Shown: positions 47,983 through 58,400 of the stretch, one piece after another | Layout of the letters: each line of letters begins with the position of its first letter | Position numbering within the stretch: the stretch's first letter is position 1 | Notes under the pieces: model-generated | Database searches by the model: none | Told to the model about the DNA's origin: nothing | What the model saw: only the letters and a program-made list of their open reading frames with translations | Assembly (NCBI RefSeq): GCF_041897535.1 | Contig: NZ_CP169217.1 | Location: 2,108,001 to 2,172,000 of the forward strand | Origin: Methylomicrobium lacus_A | Lineage (GTDB): Bacteria; Pseudomonadota; Gammaproteobacteria; Methylococcales; Methylomonadaceae | DNA length: 64,000 bases | Direction: 5' to 3' | Program-made: the position numbers and the translations under genes

Positions 47983-49389
47983 ATGACTGAAAAGACTGTA
48001 AGCAAATACCTGGCAAATCTGGAAAAATATTTCGCCAGCGACAGCCCGATTTTACAAAAAACCTCCAAAGTCTTTCATGAACTCGATCAACTGGAATTCG
48101 ACCTCGGCCTGATCGATGCGGATGAAACCACCGCGACTAAAAGTTCCTGGTGGCCGATCGTGACCTTGATCGGCGGCAATTCGAACGCCAAGTCGAAATT
48201 CATGAACGGTTATTTCGGCTCCGATTTGCAGTTGACCGGCCTGCAAACCTCGCATAACAAATTTTCGGTGCTGCTACACAACAACCAGACCAGCCCGACC
48301 ACCTTGCCCGGCACCGCGCTCGATGTCGATCACCGCTTCCCGTTTTATCATATCAGCCACAAGATAGAACAATTGCAGCCCGGCGAAGGCAGCCGCGTCA
48401 ACGCCTATCTGGAGCTTAAAACGCTGCCGAGCGACCGCCTGAAAGGCAAGCTGTTCATCGAAGCCCCCGGCATCGGCGCGACGCCTGCCAACGCGGTCAC
48501 GTCTTTTCTGATCACTTATGCGATCGAAAACTCCGATACGGTGTTCATCTTTACCGATGCCTTCGAGTCGCCGTCGCCTTTGCTGGATCATTTGATTACC
48601 CAAATCCAATTGCACCAGGATACCAACAAGCTGGTCTATCTGATCGATGCGCCGGCCGCGTTGAATGCCGCCAGAACCGGTGAGATCATCTCGACCTGGC
48701 AGCGGCGCCTGGCCGATCTCGGCATTTCTTCGGGCCAGTTCATGATTTTGCCGAGCCAGGAGGGAGGCTTCATCCCGCAGGCAGGCAAAACCGATTTCAG
48801 CCTGATCGACCAACGCCTCGCCAATGTCGGCTACGACCGGACCTACCGCGTGCTGCAGGCGCTCGAGGACAACATTGCCGAAATCGACAACGTGGTGATC
48901 CCTGAAGTCAAAAAAGGCCTCGCCACCTGGAAGGAGAGGGTCAATATGTCCAGCCTCCTGGTGCTCAGCCTGTTCATCGTGCTGGCCTTGTTTGCCGAAA
49001 TCAACACCGGCATCGTCCTGGCCACGCTGATCGATCCGATTTTAGGCCCTATCACGATTCTCGTGCTGATCGCGATCATGACGCCGATCCACCTGATCTT
49101 CAGCCGGCTACACGCGAAGCTGATCATCGCGCAATTGAACAGCCGCCAAAAGGAACTGAACCTGCTCGAAAATCTGGCCGGCATGTTCGAAAAAAACCTG
49201 ACTTTTTCGCGCATGATGCTGCCGGTTTCCGAACCGGCTCTCTGGAACAAGAAAACCAAGAACCGGCTGACCCAATTGACCGGCAAAGCCAAGGATCTGG
49301 TGCAATCCTTGAACGATACGTTCAGCACCTACAATGCGCAGCTTTTCGACGTTTTCGCGGACAGCAAGGGCCCCAAGGAACTGCCATAA
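47983..49389 (+). CDS. Membrane-anchored dynamin-like GTPase with a degenerate nucleotide site
   Basis: 468 residues from the ATG at 47983; a GTG three codons earlier is the alternative. The P-loop reads IGGNSNAKSKFMNGYFG near residue 62, that is GxxxxAKS with Ala for the usual Gly. The G3 motif DxPG appears as FIEAPGIGA near residue 165, with Glu for Asp. Helical C-terminal half with two adjacent membrane segments around residues 322-365 (LLVLSLFIVLALFAEI and ILVLIAIMTPIHLIF) and a coiled section after them. It resembles dynamin or EHD-type GTPases in layout. Nucleotide hydrolysis is doubtful. The next gene is a membrane protein 43 bp downstream. Confidence 0.6.
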   Translation: MTEKTVSKYLANLEKYFASDSPILQKTSKVFHELDQLEFDLGLIDADETTATKSSWWPIVTLIGGNSNAKSKFMNGYFGSDLQLTGLQTSHNKFSVLLHNNQTSPTTLPGTALDVDHRFPFYHISHKIEQLQPGEGSRVNAYLELKTLPSDRLKGKLFIEAPGIGATPANAVTSFLITYAIENSDTVFIFTDAFESPSPLLDHLITQIQLHQDTNKLVYLIDAPAALNAARTGEIISTWQRRLADLGISSGQFMILPSQEGGFIPQAGKTDFSLIDQRLANVGYDRTYRVLQALEDNIAEIDNVVIPEVKKGLATWKERVNMSSLLVLSLFIVLALFAEINTGIVLATLIDPILGPITILVLIAIMTPIHLIFSRLHAKLIIAQLNSRQKELNLLENLAGMFEKNLTFSRMMLPVSEPALWNKKTKNRLTQLTGKAKDLVQSLNDTFSTYNAQLFDVFADSKGPKELP

Positions 49390-49432
49390 ACCTACTTCTC
49401 CGGCCGCTAGCGCATAACGGGTCCGACTCATC

Positions 49433-49939
49433 ATGGCAACCGTCGACAACATCAGGCAATATCTGCCTTTATGCTGGTTCCGGCACAATCCGCTCGAACT
49501 GATTCGATCCACCGGTTTTTTTAGACAGAATCTGATTTTCTATTACCTGATCGAATATTTCCTTCAGGCTAACATGACCGACGACCCGATCGAGTCGTTT
49601 TACGAGGTCACGATCGAGACGGCATTGACCCTGCTGTTTATCGGCCTGATGATGTTTTTTAATAAAACGCTGTACGGCTTCATCCAGGTCACGACCGCGA
49701 TGCTGCTCTGCGCGAATGTGGTCGCCTTATTCATCATCCCGGTGATGATCTGGCTGACCGTCAGCGACGACCCGTTGAGCTACTACCTGCTGTTTGCGCT
49801 GATCTTCTGGGACTTTGCGCTGGTCACCTATATCTTTAAACAGGTCATTGAAGTCAATGTCATCGCAAGCGGCGTCCTCGCCTTGCTGTATTTCGTTTTG
49901 ACCTACTTGGGGGCTTTCGGCCTGGGTCAATTGATTTGA
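49433..49939 (+). CDS. Predicted four-helix membrane protein
   Basis: 168 residues. After a polar N-terminus (MATVDNIRQYLPLCWFRHNP) there are about four hydrophobic segments: near 62-78 (ALTLLFIGLMMFFNK), 84-107, 115-135 and 142-165. No family recognised. It follows the dynamin-like gene closely on the same strand, suggesting joint function. Confidence 0.6.
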   Translation: MATVDNIRQYLPLCWFRHNPLELIRSTGFFRQNLIFYYLIEYFLQANMTDDPIESFYEVTIETALTLLFIGLMMFFNKTLYGFIQVTTAMLLCANVVALFIIPVMIWLTVSDDPLSYYLLFALIFWDFALVTYIFKQVIEVNVIASGVLALLYFVLTYLGAFGLGQLI

Positions 49940-49959
49940 CCGCCGGCTTCGCTTAGTCT

Positions 49960-51459
49960 CTAAAACCGCTCAATCTCGGGGAGGCGCACGTTGCCCTGAT
50001 GCACATGCATCGCCCCCCATTCCGCGCAGCGGTGCAGACTCGGGATGGCCTTGCCGGGATTCAACAAGCCCTTCTCGTCGAATGCACGTTTTAGCGCGTG
50101 AAACTGCATCAATTCGCTGGCCGAAAACTGCAAACACATGTGATTCATTTTTTCGATGCCGACGCCATGCTCGCCGGTAATCGTGCCGCCGACCTCGACG
50201 CACAACGCCAAAATCGCCCCGCCCAGTTGCTCGGCCTTGTCGAGTTCGCCGGTTTTTTCCGCATCATAAAGAATCAAGGGATGCAGATTGCCGTCGCCGG
50301 CATGAAACACATTCGCGACCGTCAATCCGTACTGTCTTGATAATTCGGCGATTTTTTTCAGCGTGTCGGCCAGAAAGCGGCGCGGTATCGTACCGTCCAT
50401 GCAGTAATAATCGGGGCTGATCCGGCCCGCGGCCGGAAATGCCGCCTTACGGCCCGCCCACGCTTTCTGCCTGTCCTCCGGGGCCGCGGCGATATCGAGC
50501 CGATAGGCGCCGCAGGCCTTCAGCAAGCCGGCCGCGCGCTCCAGATCCTGCCCAACCTGTTCCCGCATCCCGTCGAATTCGACGATCAAAACCGCCTCGG
50601 CTTCGACCGGGTAACCCGCGCCGATAAAGTCCTCGGCGGCCTGAATGATCGTATGATCCATCATCTCCAGACCGGCCGGCAGCAGTCCTGCCGCGATAAT
50701 CCCGGCGACCGCCTGCCCTGCCTTTTCGACGTCGTCGAATGCCGCCAGTAACACCTGCGTCTCTTCCGGCAAGGGCAACAATTTGACCGTGATCTCGACC
50801 GCTACGCCCAATAGCCCTTCCGAACCGATCGTCACCGCGAGCAAATCGAGCCCCGGAGAATCGAATCCGCCGCCGCCCAAGGTGAGCAGTTCGCCATCCA
50901 TCGTCACGAGCTTGACTTCCAGCACATTGTGCGTCGTCAACCCGTATTTGAGGCAATGCACGCCTCCGGAATTTTCCGCGACATTGCCGCCCATCGTACA
51001 GGCGATCTGCGACGAGGGATCGGGCGCATAGAACAAGCCATAAGGCCGCGCCGCCTCCGAAACCGAAATATTGCGCACGCCGGGCTGAACCCTGGCCAGC
51101 CGGTTGCGGGGATCGACTTCGAGTATCCGGTTCAGTTTCGCCAAACCGAGCAGCACGCCATTGTCGAGCGGCAAGGCGCCACCGGCCAGCCCGGTGCCCG
51201 CGCCCCTGGCCACGACCGGCACGCCCTCGCGATAACAAATCCTCAGGATCTGTTGAATCTGCTCTATCGTTTCCGGCAGCAATACCAGCCACGGCAGGCA
51301 GCGGTAAACCGACAAGCCGTCGCATTCATACGGTCTTAACGCCTCTGTCTCGGCCAGGATCGAGGCAGGCGGCAGCCAACGTTTGAATTCTTCGAGCAGG
51401 CGCTGGCGGTCGGCCGGGTGGTGAATTTTTTCGGAAGCATGCGGATGTGTTGTTATCAT
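49960..51459 (-). CDS. FAD-linked oxidase, GlcD/D-lactate dehydrogenase type
   Basis: 499 residues from the ATG at 51457-51459. The PCMH FAD-binding domain has VPVVARGAGTGLAGGALPLD near 90 and GGNVAENSGGVHCLKYG near 150, and the C-terminal domain has NVFHAGDGNLHPLILYD and GGTITGEHGVGIEK. It probably oxidises glycolate, D-lactate or a related 2-hydroxy acid. GlcE and GlcF partners are absent, so the substrate is uncertain. Confidence 0.85.
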   Translation of the reverse strand: MITTHPHASEKIHHPADRQRLLEEFKRWLPPASILAETEALRPYECDGLSVYRCLPWLVLLPETIEQIQQILRICYREGVPVVARGAGTGLAGGALPLDNGVLLGLAKLNRILEVDPRNRLARVQPGVRNISVSEAARPYGLFYAPDPSSQIACTMGGNVAENSGGVHCLKYGLTTHNVLEVKLVTMDGELLTLGGGGFDSPGLDLLAVTIGSEGLLGVAVEITVKLLPLPEETQVLLAAFDDVEKAGQAVAGIIAAGLLPAGLEMMDHTIIQAAEDFIGAGYPVEAEAVLIVEFDGMREQVGQDLERAAGLLKACGAYRLDIAAAPEDRQKAWAGRKAAFPAAGRISPDYYCMDGTIPRRFLADTLKKIAELSRQYGLTVANVFHAGDGNLHPLILYDAEKTGELDKAEQLGGAILALCVEVGGTITGEHGVGIEKMNHMCLQFSASELMQFHALKRAFDEKGLLNPGKAIPSLHRCAEWGAMHVHQGNVRLPEIERF

Positions 51460-51491
51460 ACGCGGTTTGCAGGCCAATTTCGGAGTGATGC

Positions 51492-52067
51492 GTGTATTGT
51501 GTCAAATCCCAACACACGATTGAAGACAACATAAAAAAATCGCGCTTTATCGGCATGATTTTTCCTTGCAAGGACGAACAAGCGGTCGTCCGGCATTTGA
51601 AAAAACTGCATGCCGAATACCCTGACGCCACGCACATCGTTTATGCCTACCGGCTCAAGACGCCGCAAGGCTTCGTTTACCGTTTTCACGATGCCGGCGA
51701 GCCCTCCGGCACGGCCGGCAAGCCGATCTTTCAGCACCTGGAAGGCAAGGATCTGATCGACGTGCTGCTGGTGGTGGTCCGTTATTTCGGCGGCATCAAA
51801 CTCGGCGCGGGCGGTTTGACCCGCGCCTACGGCAACGCCGCCAAACGGGTCATCGACGAAGCCGACATCGAACCTTTCATCGCGATGGCCAGCGTCAGAC
51901 TGGCGGTGACTTACAGCCAGTTGCAGCCCTTGGAGTATTTGCTCAAAAAACTGGACGGACGCATCGTCGAGCAGCAATTTGCCGAACAGATCAATCTGGT
52001 ACTCGAACTGCCCGCAGATCAGTTGCCGACGCTGCAACAATCCTTTCCGCTGCTCGAAAAAATCTGA
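51492..52067 (+). CDS. YigZ/IMPACT family protein
   Basis: 191 residues starting with GTG after CGGAG. KKSRFIGMIFPCKDEQAVV, DATHIVYAYRL, DAGEPSGTAGKPIFQHLEGK and VVVRYFGGIKLGAGGLTRAY are the hallmark of the YigZ N-terminal domain. Function is not settled. It is divergent from the FAD oxidase with 32 bp between starts. Confidence 0.92.
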   Translation: MYCVKSQHTIEDNIKKSRFIGMIFPCKDEQAVVRHLKKLHAEYPDATHIVYAYRLKTPQGFVYRFHDAGEPSGTAGKPIFQHLEGKDLIDVLLVVVRYFGGIKLGAGGLTRAYGNAAKRVIDEADIEPFIAMASVRLAVTYSQLQPLEYLLKKLDGRIVEQQFAEQINLVLELPADQLPTLQQSFPLLEKI

Positions 52068-52103
52068 TCGGCTAGCGCTTATTCGGCCGAATCCGGCCTG
52101 AAG

Positions 52104-52820
52104 TTATTTGGATCTGCTGCCGAACACGCTCTGATAAGACACATACATCAATGTCGATGTCAGCATATACAGCACCGGCGTCAACAACGGCGTGACCGAC
52201 AGGCACAGCAGCGCCTGCAAAAAAATGAAGCCCTGCAGTTTATAAAACGCATTAGAACATTCGGAAAGGGCCGCCCGGCCCTCTTCCTTCGCCGCGCTCC
52301 AACCGTAATTTCTGAACAGCATCAACGGATAGCTGAACCAGCTCGCGAAGCTGTTCAGCATCAAGAGACAAAAAATCAGCGCGACATTCGCATAGCCGAA
52401 CAGCCAGATCGCCAATTCGCGCGTCGTTTGCCGCAGCAGGTTTTCCGGGGTGAATTCCCAATAGAAGAAAAACTTGGCGATGTTTTGCCAATCGCCGGCC
52501 GCAATGCCGGCTATGGTCCTGAAAGCCCCCCAGCAAAGCACCAAGCTGCCTGCCGCCAGGATCGCCAGCGGCAGGCTTTTCTTGACCGCCCAGCCCAAAG
52601 CGACCGGATTTTCGCCGCTGGACTTCAGATCGATATATTTGGCGACGCCGACGCCGACGAACAGACTGCTGACCGACACGAACACGCCCAGCGCCAAGGA
52701 CAATTTTCCCAGCGTCATCAAGGCGCCGATGATCAGGCAACAGCCGAACCAGGTAACCGGAGCCCGGCCGATAAACTGCAGGGATTCCCTGAGCCAGTCG
52801 CTGAAAGTGATTTTACTCAC
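52104..52820 (-). CDS. BPSS1780-like integral membrane protein
   Basis: 238 residues with about six membrane segments, including TWFGCCLIIGALMTLGKLSL and WFSYPLMLFRNYGWSAAKEE near residue 170. It resembles the BPSS1780 or DUF2189-like membrane protein group. It starts in an ATGA overlap with the trpS stop and so is co-translated. Confidence 0.65.
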   Translation of the reverse strand: MSKITFSDWLRESLQFIGRAPVTWFGCCLIIGALMTLGKLSLALGVFVSVSSLFVGVGVAKYIDLKSSGENPVALGWAVKKSLPLAILAAGSLVLCWGAFRTIAGIAAGDWQNIAKFFFYWEFTPENLLRQTTRELAIWLFGYANVALIFCLLMLNSFASWFSYPLMLFRNYGWSAAKEEGRAALSECSNAFYKLQGFIFLQALLCLSVTPLLTPVLYMLTSTLMYVSYQSVFGSRSK

Positions 52821-53830
52821 GCGGAAATCCTGGCAATACCCACCGCGTCACGCAATTCCTTGATGAACGGGGCGCTGATCGCACGCGCCTTGCGCGCGCC
52901 TTCCTGCAATTGCTGCTCGATGTGGTCGGGCGCCTGCATCAATGCCTCATAGCGCTCCCGGGCCGGCGTGATATGCTCGTTGATGTATTCGAACAAGGCC
53001 TGCTTCATCTCGCCCCAGCCGATGCCGTTCGCATAACGCACCCGCATCTCGCCGACTTCGGCCGGCGTCGCGAACGCCCGGTAAATGCTGAACAAGGTGC
53101 AAGTCTCGGGATCCTTCGGCTCGCCCGGTTCCAGCGAGTTCGTTTTGATTTTGTTGATCAGTTTCCTGAGCTTTTTCTCCGGCTCGAACAAAGGAATCGT
53201 ATTGTTATAACTCTTGCTCATCTTGCGTCCGTCGAGCCCCAGTAAGGTCGCGCCATGTTCCTCGACCACCGCCTCGGGCAGAGTAAAATGCTCGCCGTAA
53301 ATATGATTGAAACGCGCCGCGATGTCTCTCGCCATCTCGATATGCTGAATCTGATCCTTGCCGACCGGCACCTTGTCGGCTTTGAACATCAATATATCGG
53401 CCGCCATCAGAATCGGATAACTGAACAGCCCCATCGTGATGCCTTTATCCGGATCATTTTCGCCGCCCTGTTCGTTGTCCGCCACGGCGGCTTTGTAGGC
53501 ATGCGCGCGGTTCATCAGGCCTTTTGCGGTCACGCAGGTCAAAATCCAGGACAGTTCCAGAATTTCGGGCACATCCGACTGCCGGTAAAACACCGCATTC
53601 GAGGTATCGAGCCCCAAGGCCAGCCAGGTCGCGGCGATTTCCAGGCTGGACTGGCGGACCCGCTCCGGCTCCTGGCATTTGATCAGCGCGTGATAGTCGG
53701 CCAGAAAATAAAAAGGCGCGACATTGTCGTTTTTACTGGCCGCGATCGCCGGCCGAATCGCGCCGACATAATTACCGAGGTGCGGCGTGCCGGTGGTCGT
53801 GATGCCTGTTAATACTGTTGCTTTACTCAT
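52817..53830 (-). CDS. trpS: Tryptophanyl-tRNA synthetase
   Basis: 337 residues. Class I motifs: TGTPHLGNYVGAI (HIGH region) and GRKMSKSYNNTIPLF (KMSKS). Other conserved blocks: FYFLADYHALIK and PVGKDQIQHIEMARDIAARF. Full length. Confidence 0.96.
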   Translation of the reverse strand: MSKATVLTGITTTGTPHLGNYVGAIRPAIAASKNDNVAPFYFLADYHALIKCQEPERVRQSSLEIAATWLALGLDTSNAVFYRQSDVPEILELSWILTCVTAKGLMNRAHAYKAAVADNEQGGENDPDKGITMGLFSYPILMAADILMFKADKVPVGKDQIQHIEMARDIAARFNHIYGEHFTLPEAVVEEHGATLLGLDGRKMSKSYNNTIPLFEPEKKLRKLINKIKTNSLEPGEPKDPETCTLFSIYRAFATPAEVGEMRVRYANGIGWGEMKQALFEYINEHITPARERYEALMQAPDHIEQQLQEGARKARAISAPFIKELRDAVGIARISA

Positions 53831-54094
53831 TTATTCCCACTCAACGGTCTTTACTTATTTTAAATTTAGCGACCCAAAATCGATGCCAACCTATTCGAAC
53901 GCCTGCCTATTGACGTGAATCAAAACATGTCCCTCGTCTTGCATATCGAACGGCATCGGGTCATCCGCACATCTTACCGAAATTCAGACGATTTTGCAGG
54001 GCTAATGGGCGGCGATAACTCGGCATCCGGTTTTTTAGCCCCTGGCGAGACTTTTATAGTAAACTTTGGCTAAACCGAACGGGACGCGAATGCT

Positions 54095-54439
54095 ATGCTG
54101 CTCAAATCCCTGTGTTTTTACCACTCGATCCAGGTTAAAATTTTGCCCGATTATAACGAGAAACGCCAACAAACGCGGCTGACGCTGGGCAGCGCAATCG
54201 CCATCAAATTGGCCGGTTCGTCCGAGCAACGGTTAGGACAGTGCACATCGATCAGCGGCGCGGGAATTTCGTTTATCGCGGATCAGGCGCTGCCGCAAGG
54301 CAAGGCCGCCGAGGTTCATGTCTTCAGAAGCCCGCAAGGCCCGCCGGTCACCGCCTTTATTGAGATCATACGCTGCACCGCAGCAACCACCGACAGTTTC
54401 GAAATCGCCGCGGCGATCAAAAGCATCAAAGGATGTTGA
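54095..54439 (+). CDS. PilZ-domain protein
   Basis: 114 residues. EKRQQTRLTLGSAIAIKLAG contains the RxxxR c-di-GMP motif (RQQTR). The second motif DxSxxG appears as TSISGAG, with a polar residue instead of Asp. Ligand binding may be weakened. It lies 6 bp before the QueD-like gene and on the same strand. Confidence 0.75.
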   Translation: MLLKSLCFYHSIQVKILPDYNEKRQQTRLTLGSAIAIKLAGSSEQRLGQCTSISGAGISFIADQALPQGKAAEVHVFRSPQGPPVTAFIEIIRCTAATTDSFEIAAAIKSIKGC

Positions 54440-54444
54440 TTTAA

Positions 54445-54861
54445 ATGTACACGATTACCAAAGAGGTTTATTTTTGCTATGGCCACCGGTTGATGCACCA
54501 TCACGGAAAATGCCGTCACCTGCATGGGCACAGCGTCAAAGCCTCCATTTCGATCCAGCAGGAGGAGCTTAACGCCCAAGGCATGGTCTGCGATTTTTCC
54601 GACGTTCGGGATTGCGTCGAGGCCTATATCGATCAACATCTCGATCACAATTTTCTGCTGCACAAGGACGACCCGATCATCCCGATGCTGGTCGCGAACA
54701 ACGAACGCTTCCTGGCCCTGGACGAACATCCGACCGCCGAGGTGCTCAGCAAAATGATCTACCGTTACCTGCAACAGGCCGGCTTGAATGTGTCTCAGGT
54801 GGTATTATGGGAGACCGCCAGCGCCTATGCCTGCTACAGCGAAGATTCGCCGCGATTATGA
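54445..54861 (+). CDS. 6-pyruvoyl-tetrahydropterin synthase / QueD family protein
   Basis: 138 residues. Zinc ligands His14, His27 and His29 and the catalytic Cys23 are visible in FCYGHRLMHHHGKCRHLHGH. FSDVRDCVEAYIDQHLDHNFLL and NPT-type LDEHPTAEVLSKMIY complete the T-fold. It may make 6-carboxytetrahydropterin for queuosine; the family also includes non-queuosine members, and no other que gene is in the window. Confidence 0.85.
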   Translation: MYTITKEVYFCYGHRLMHHHGKCRHLHGHSVKASISIQQEELNAQGMVCDFSDVRDCVEAYIDQHLDHNFLLHKDDPIIPMLVANNERFLALDEHPTAEVLSKMIYRYLQQAGLNVSQVVLWETASAYACYSEDSPRL

Positions 54862-55313
54862 GCCAGCTGAACCCGGTCAATAAATCGCTCTGCCTCGAAC
54901 AGGTCTGCGCCGCCAACTATCAAAAGCTCTTGCGTTTGATTCCCGACCTGCTCGACTACCGCGACACCGCGACCGGACTTGCCGAGGAAGGTTCGACGCT
55001 GCATCTCGAAGTGCTCGAACGCTCGCCCTATACGCTGACGATTCTGTTGAGCCACAGCTTCAAAAAAAATCTTGAGGAATTTCTGGAACCCGCCGTCACG
55101 ATACGGCTGTATCTGGACCTGCGCCTGGCCGAAGTCATCAGCGACCACGCCCGCGCCGCCGTCGCCAAGGTTTACAAGAATCCCGGCCTGAGCCTTGAGA
55201 TTATGAATTACAAATGGCGGTTAAATTATTTTTTGCAAAAATGGCTGGATCATTGCCTGAATAAAAATTACCGCTTCCGTGCCGAAACTCTGCAAACGAT
55301 CGCCATCGCCTAA
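54858..55313 (+). CDS. DUF1249 protein
   Basis: 151 residues from an ATG overlapping the previous stop (ATGA). LEVLERSPYTLTILLSH, RLYLDLRLAEVI and YKWRLNYFLQKWLDHCLNKNY match the DUF1249/YqiB family, function unknown. A longer frame starting at 54612 overlaps the QueD-like gene and is discarded. Confidence 0.85.
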   Translation: MSQLNPVNKSLCLEQVCAANYQKLLRLIPDLLDYRDTATGLAEEGSTLHLEVLERSPYTLTILLSHSFKKNLEEFLEPAVTIRLYLDLRLAEVISDHARAAVAKVYKNPGLSLEIMNYKWRLNYFLQKWLDHCLNKNYRFRAETLQTIAIA

Positions 55314-55369
55314 AATCACGACGCCCGACCGGATTTCATCCCTCCCCGACATTTAACCTGCAAACGTTT

Positions 55370-55394
55370 GGGACGGGTTGAATAAACCCGTCCC
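55370..55394. terminator. Strong hairpin between DUF1249 and the adhesin gene
   Basis: GGGACGGGTT pairs perfectly with AACCCGTCCC around GAATA. It lies between two convergent 3' ends and could stop both, although it lacks a clean T tract. Confidence 0.55.
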
Positions 55395-55460
55395 GCTTCA
55401 GAGTATGTCCGAGGGGAAATCCATTGCCCTTGTCGTCGCAAGGTGAATCGGCCTTATGAC

Positions 55461-58400
55461 TTACGGTTGCTGTTGTACCGTAATATTGTCCTGCAACTGC
55501 GTCAACGCGGCATTGGCATCGGTAAAGGCGACGTTCTGCAAGACCGCGACGGTTTGAAATGAAGTCCCGCCCGCAGTGCCATCGGCATCCACTTGAACGG
55601 CCGTATGACCGCTGCCGTCGTTGGCGAATTGCACAAATCCTTGAGCCACTGCATCAGTGACTGTCGTGCCGCCAAATCCGCTCAGCACATCCGAAATGTC
55701 CAACACGTCTCCGCCGCTTGCCGGCGCATTAAAGTTAAAGTCTGTAATTTGGTCGACGCCTCCGCCAGACAAGTCTCCGCCGCTGTACTTAAAGACGTCG
55801 CTGCCTGCCCCGCCAGTCATCGTGTCGCTACCGACACCTCCGATCAATATGTCATTACCATCGCCACCATTGAGAATGTCCTTGCCGTCGCCTCCGAACA
55901 GATAGTCGTTCCCGCCCAAACCATTCAACGTGTCATCGCCGCCGAGACCAGCCAAGCTGTTATTATTGCCGTCGCCCGTCAAGACATCATTGACTCCTTC
56001 CGTTCCTATTTGGGTATCCGGATTATTCGGCAACAACGACAAATCCAGGGAACCTGAGGCAGTATCGCCGTCGTAATCGGTGCTGAGCAAATTGTAGGAG
56101 AGATCGATCGGCGTCTGGTCGTTGACGGTTTGCAGCGAAAAAACGCCTAAATCGAAGCCATAGGTATTGGTGTCTGGCGACTCGACCACCACCGCACTAA
56201 ACGGACTCGTCGTATTGATCTCGTACTGATAGCCCTCCTGCAAGCCGGAGATCGTGGCGACGCCATCGACGATGCCGATATTGCCGTTATTCAAGTCGCC
56301 ATCGGCAAATAACGCCGTCACATCCACGCCGCCGGCATCGAACACACGCACACTGGTGATATCCGCCTTGCTTTCCCCCGCTTCGAGCGTCGAGGGCGTG
56401 ATATCGAACTCCTGATCGTTATCGGCCAACAGCGCGGTGACGACGATCGTGACGGTATTGCTCTGCGGCCCCTGTACCTGAGCGATTTTCTGCTGAAAGC
56501 TCGTTGCGGAAACATGGCCCGAATAGGCCAGACCGCTGGGATTTGCCGGCGCTGTGGTCAGATTGCTTAGAAAATCGATCCGCACCGCCTCATTGGCATC
56601 GACAGCCTGACCGCCGTCGACACCGATCGAATCGCTGTCCGTGTTGATCGTATCTTGAAGTCCATTGCTGCCGCGGCCGGTTAGCAAAATGTCCACGGCA
56701 TTATTCGGATTATCGACGCCGATGCTACGGAAATCGGTGTTGCCGGCCCCCGCACTGGTCAGGTTCGAAATGCTGACTTCAGTACCGTTGCTGATCGTGC
56801 CGTTCAAATCGACGCTATAGGTGTCGGAGCCCGGATTCAGCGTAATGGTAAACACGGTCACCGCGCCCTCGGCCGTCGGGCTCGCCGAACTGGTCGAGCC
56901 GATCAAAGTACCGCTGCCGTCGCCATACAGATAAATTTGTTGACCATTAAACGAGAGCAAATTACCCGCAGCGTCGGTGGCCGCCATGCCGTTATTCGCG
57001 ATGTCGAACACCACGCCGTCCAGGCCGTCCGCACCGAGCGTGCCGGAAAGATTCAAATCGAACGTGGTCGGCGCAATATTGGTGTCCAATACGGCGCCGT
57101 CTTCAGTGAAGAAATTGACCGGCGTATCGTCATCAATGGTAATAATCAGGCTGGTATTATTCGCCGTCACCGTGTCGCCATCGAAGTCCACCGCGGTAAT
57201 GATCCCGCCCAAATTAAGCGCAAGGTCGTTTTCAGTATTATCGCCATATTTCCCATCGAGAGTCGGATGGTCGAGCGGCCCTTGCAGGGTGAAGGTGTAC
57301 GTTCCGTTGTTGGTCAACTGGAAGGTAAAAATCGTGGCGCCATTAGCCGAAGCGGTTACCGTATCGCCATTCACGATATAGGACAAAGCGGCGCCGCCCG
57401 AGCTCAGATTTAGGGCTTGCAACATGGTTGCCGTATCGGCGGCCAGCACAAAATTCAACGGCGTGTCGGCTCCGGAATTAAACAGGCTGGCTACGTTGCC
57501 GGAAGCCACGACAACCTCGCCATGAACATCATAGGCTCCACCCGCGATACCGCCGCTCACACCGTCTTCGTCGACCGTCCCTGTCAATTGCGCGTTCGAG
57601 ATAACCGTCGGCATGTCGTCGTCGAAACGGATGTTGCCGCCTCCCAGGTCGATCGTTTCGCTGTCGGTCGCGGTGTCGCCGTCAAAGTCGGTGATCGTCG
57701 CGGTCGCGGTCAGGTTGACCAGGTTGTCGCCCAGGCTGATCGCGCCCGCACCTCCAACATGATCGATTTGCTGGAATTGGCTCAGCGTCACCTCGCCGCT
57801 GCTATTCGTCGCAATCGAGAAGATGGTGTTGACGGCGGTCACCGAAACGGCGCTCAGCGCGGTCGAGCCGACCACTTCGCCATCGACCAGATACAGATGG
57901 ATGTCCGCACCGTGGCTGTTCAGCCCGGAATCGATGCCGTCCGCTTGCGCCAGACTCAGCGCATAACTCACGCTGGTCGTCGCGCCGTCCGCTCCGGACA
58001 CCGAAGTCACGCCGAATACGCCGCCGAAGTTCGCGCTCGAGACGGCAATGTCGGTGTCGGTCGGATCGCCGTCGGTTTCGGCATCCTGGGTTGCCAGCAC
58101 GCCTCCCGCTTCATTGATCACCGCTACGTTGATACTTGGCACGTCGTCCACGATGTTCACCGACAGGGTATCGCTAACGCTCTGACCGTCCTGGTCGGTC
58201 AACACAACCGAGAAGCCTTCGAACAAGCTATTATTCCCCTGGACGTTGGCATGCGCCTCATTGTCATTCAGCGTGTAGGAATAGCTCACCACGCCCGTAT
58301 TCGCATCGTAGCCGATCACGGTCAGCGTGTTGCCCAATGCCGTCTGGAACGAACCCGCAGTGAATGCGCCTTCACTGATGAAGGCGTGTCCGCCGATCGT

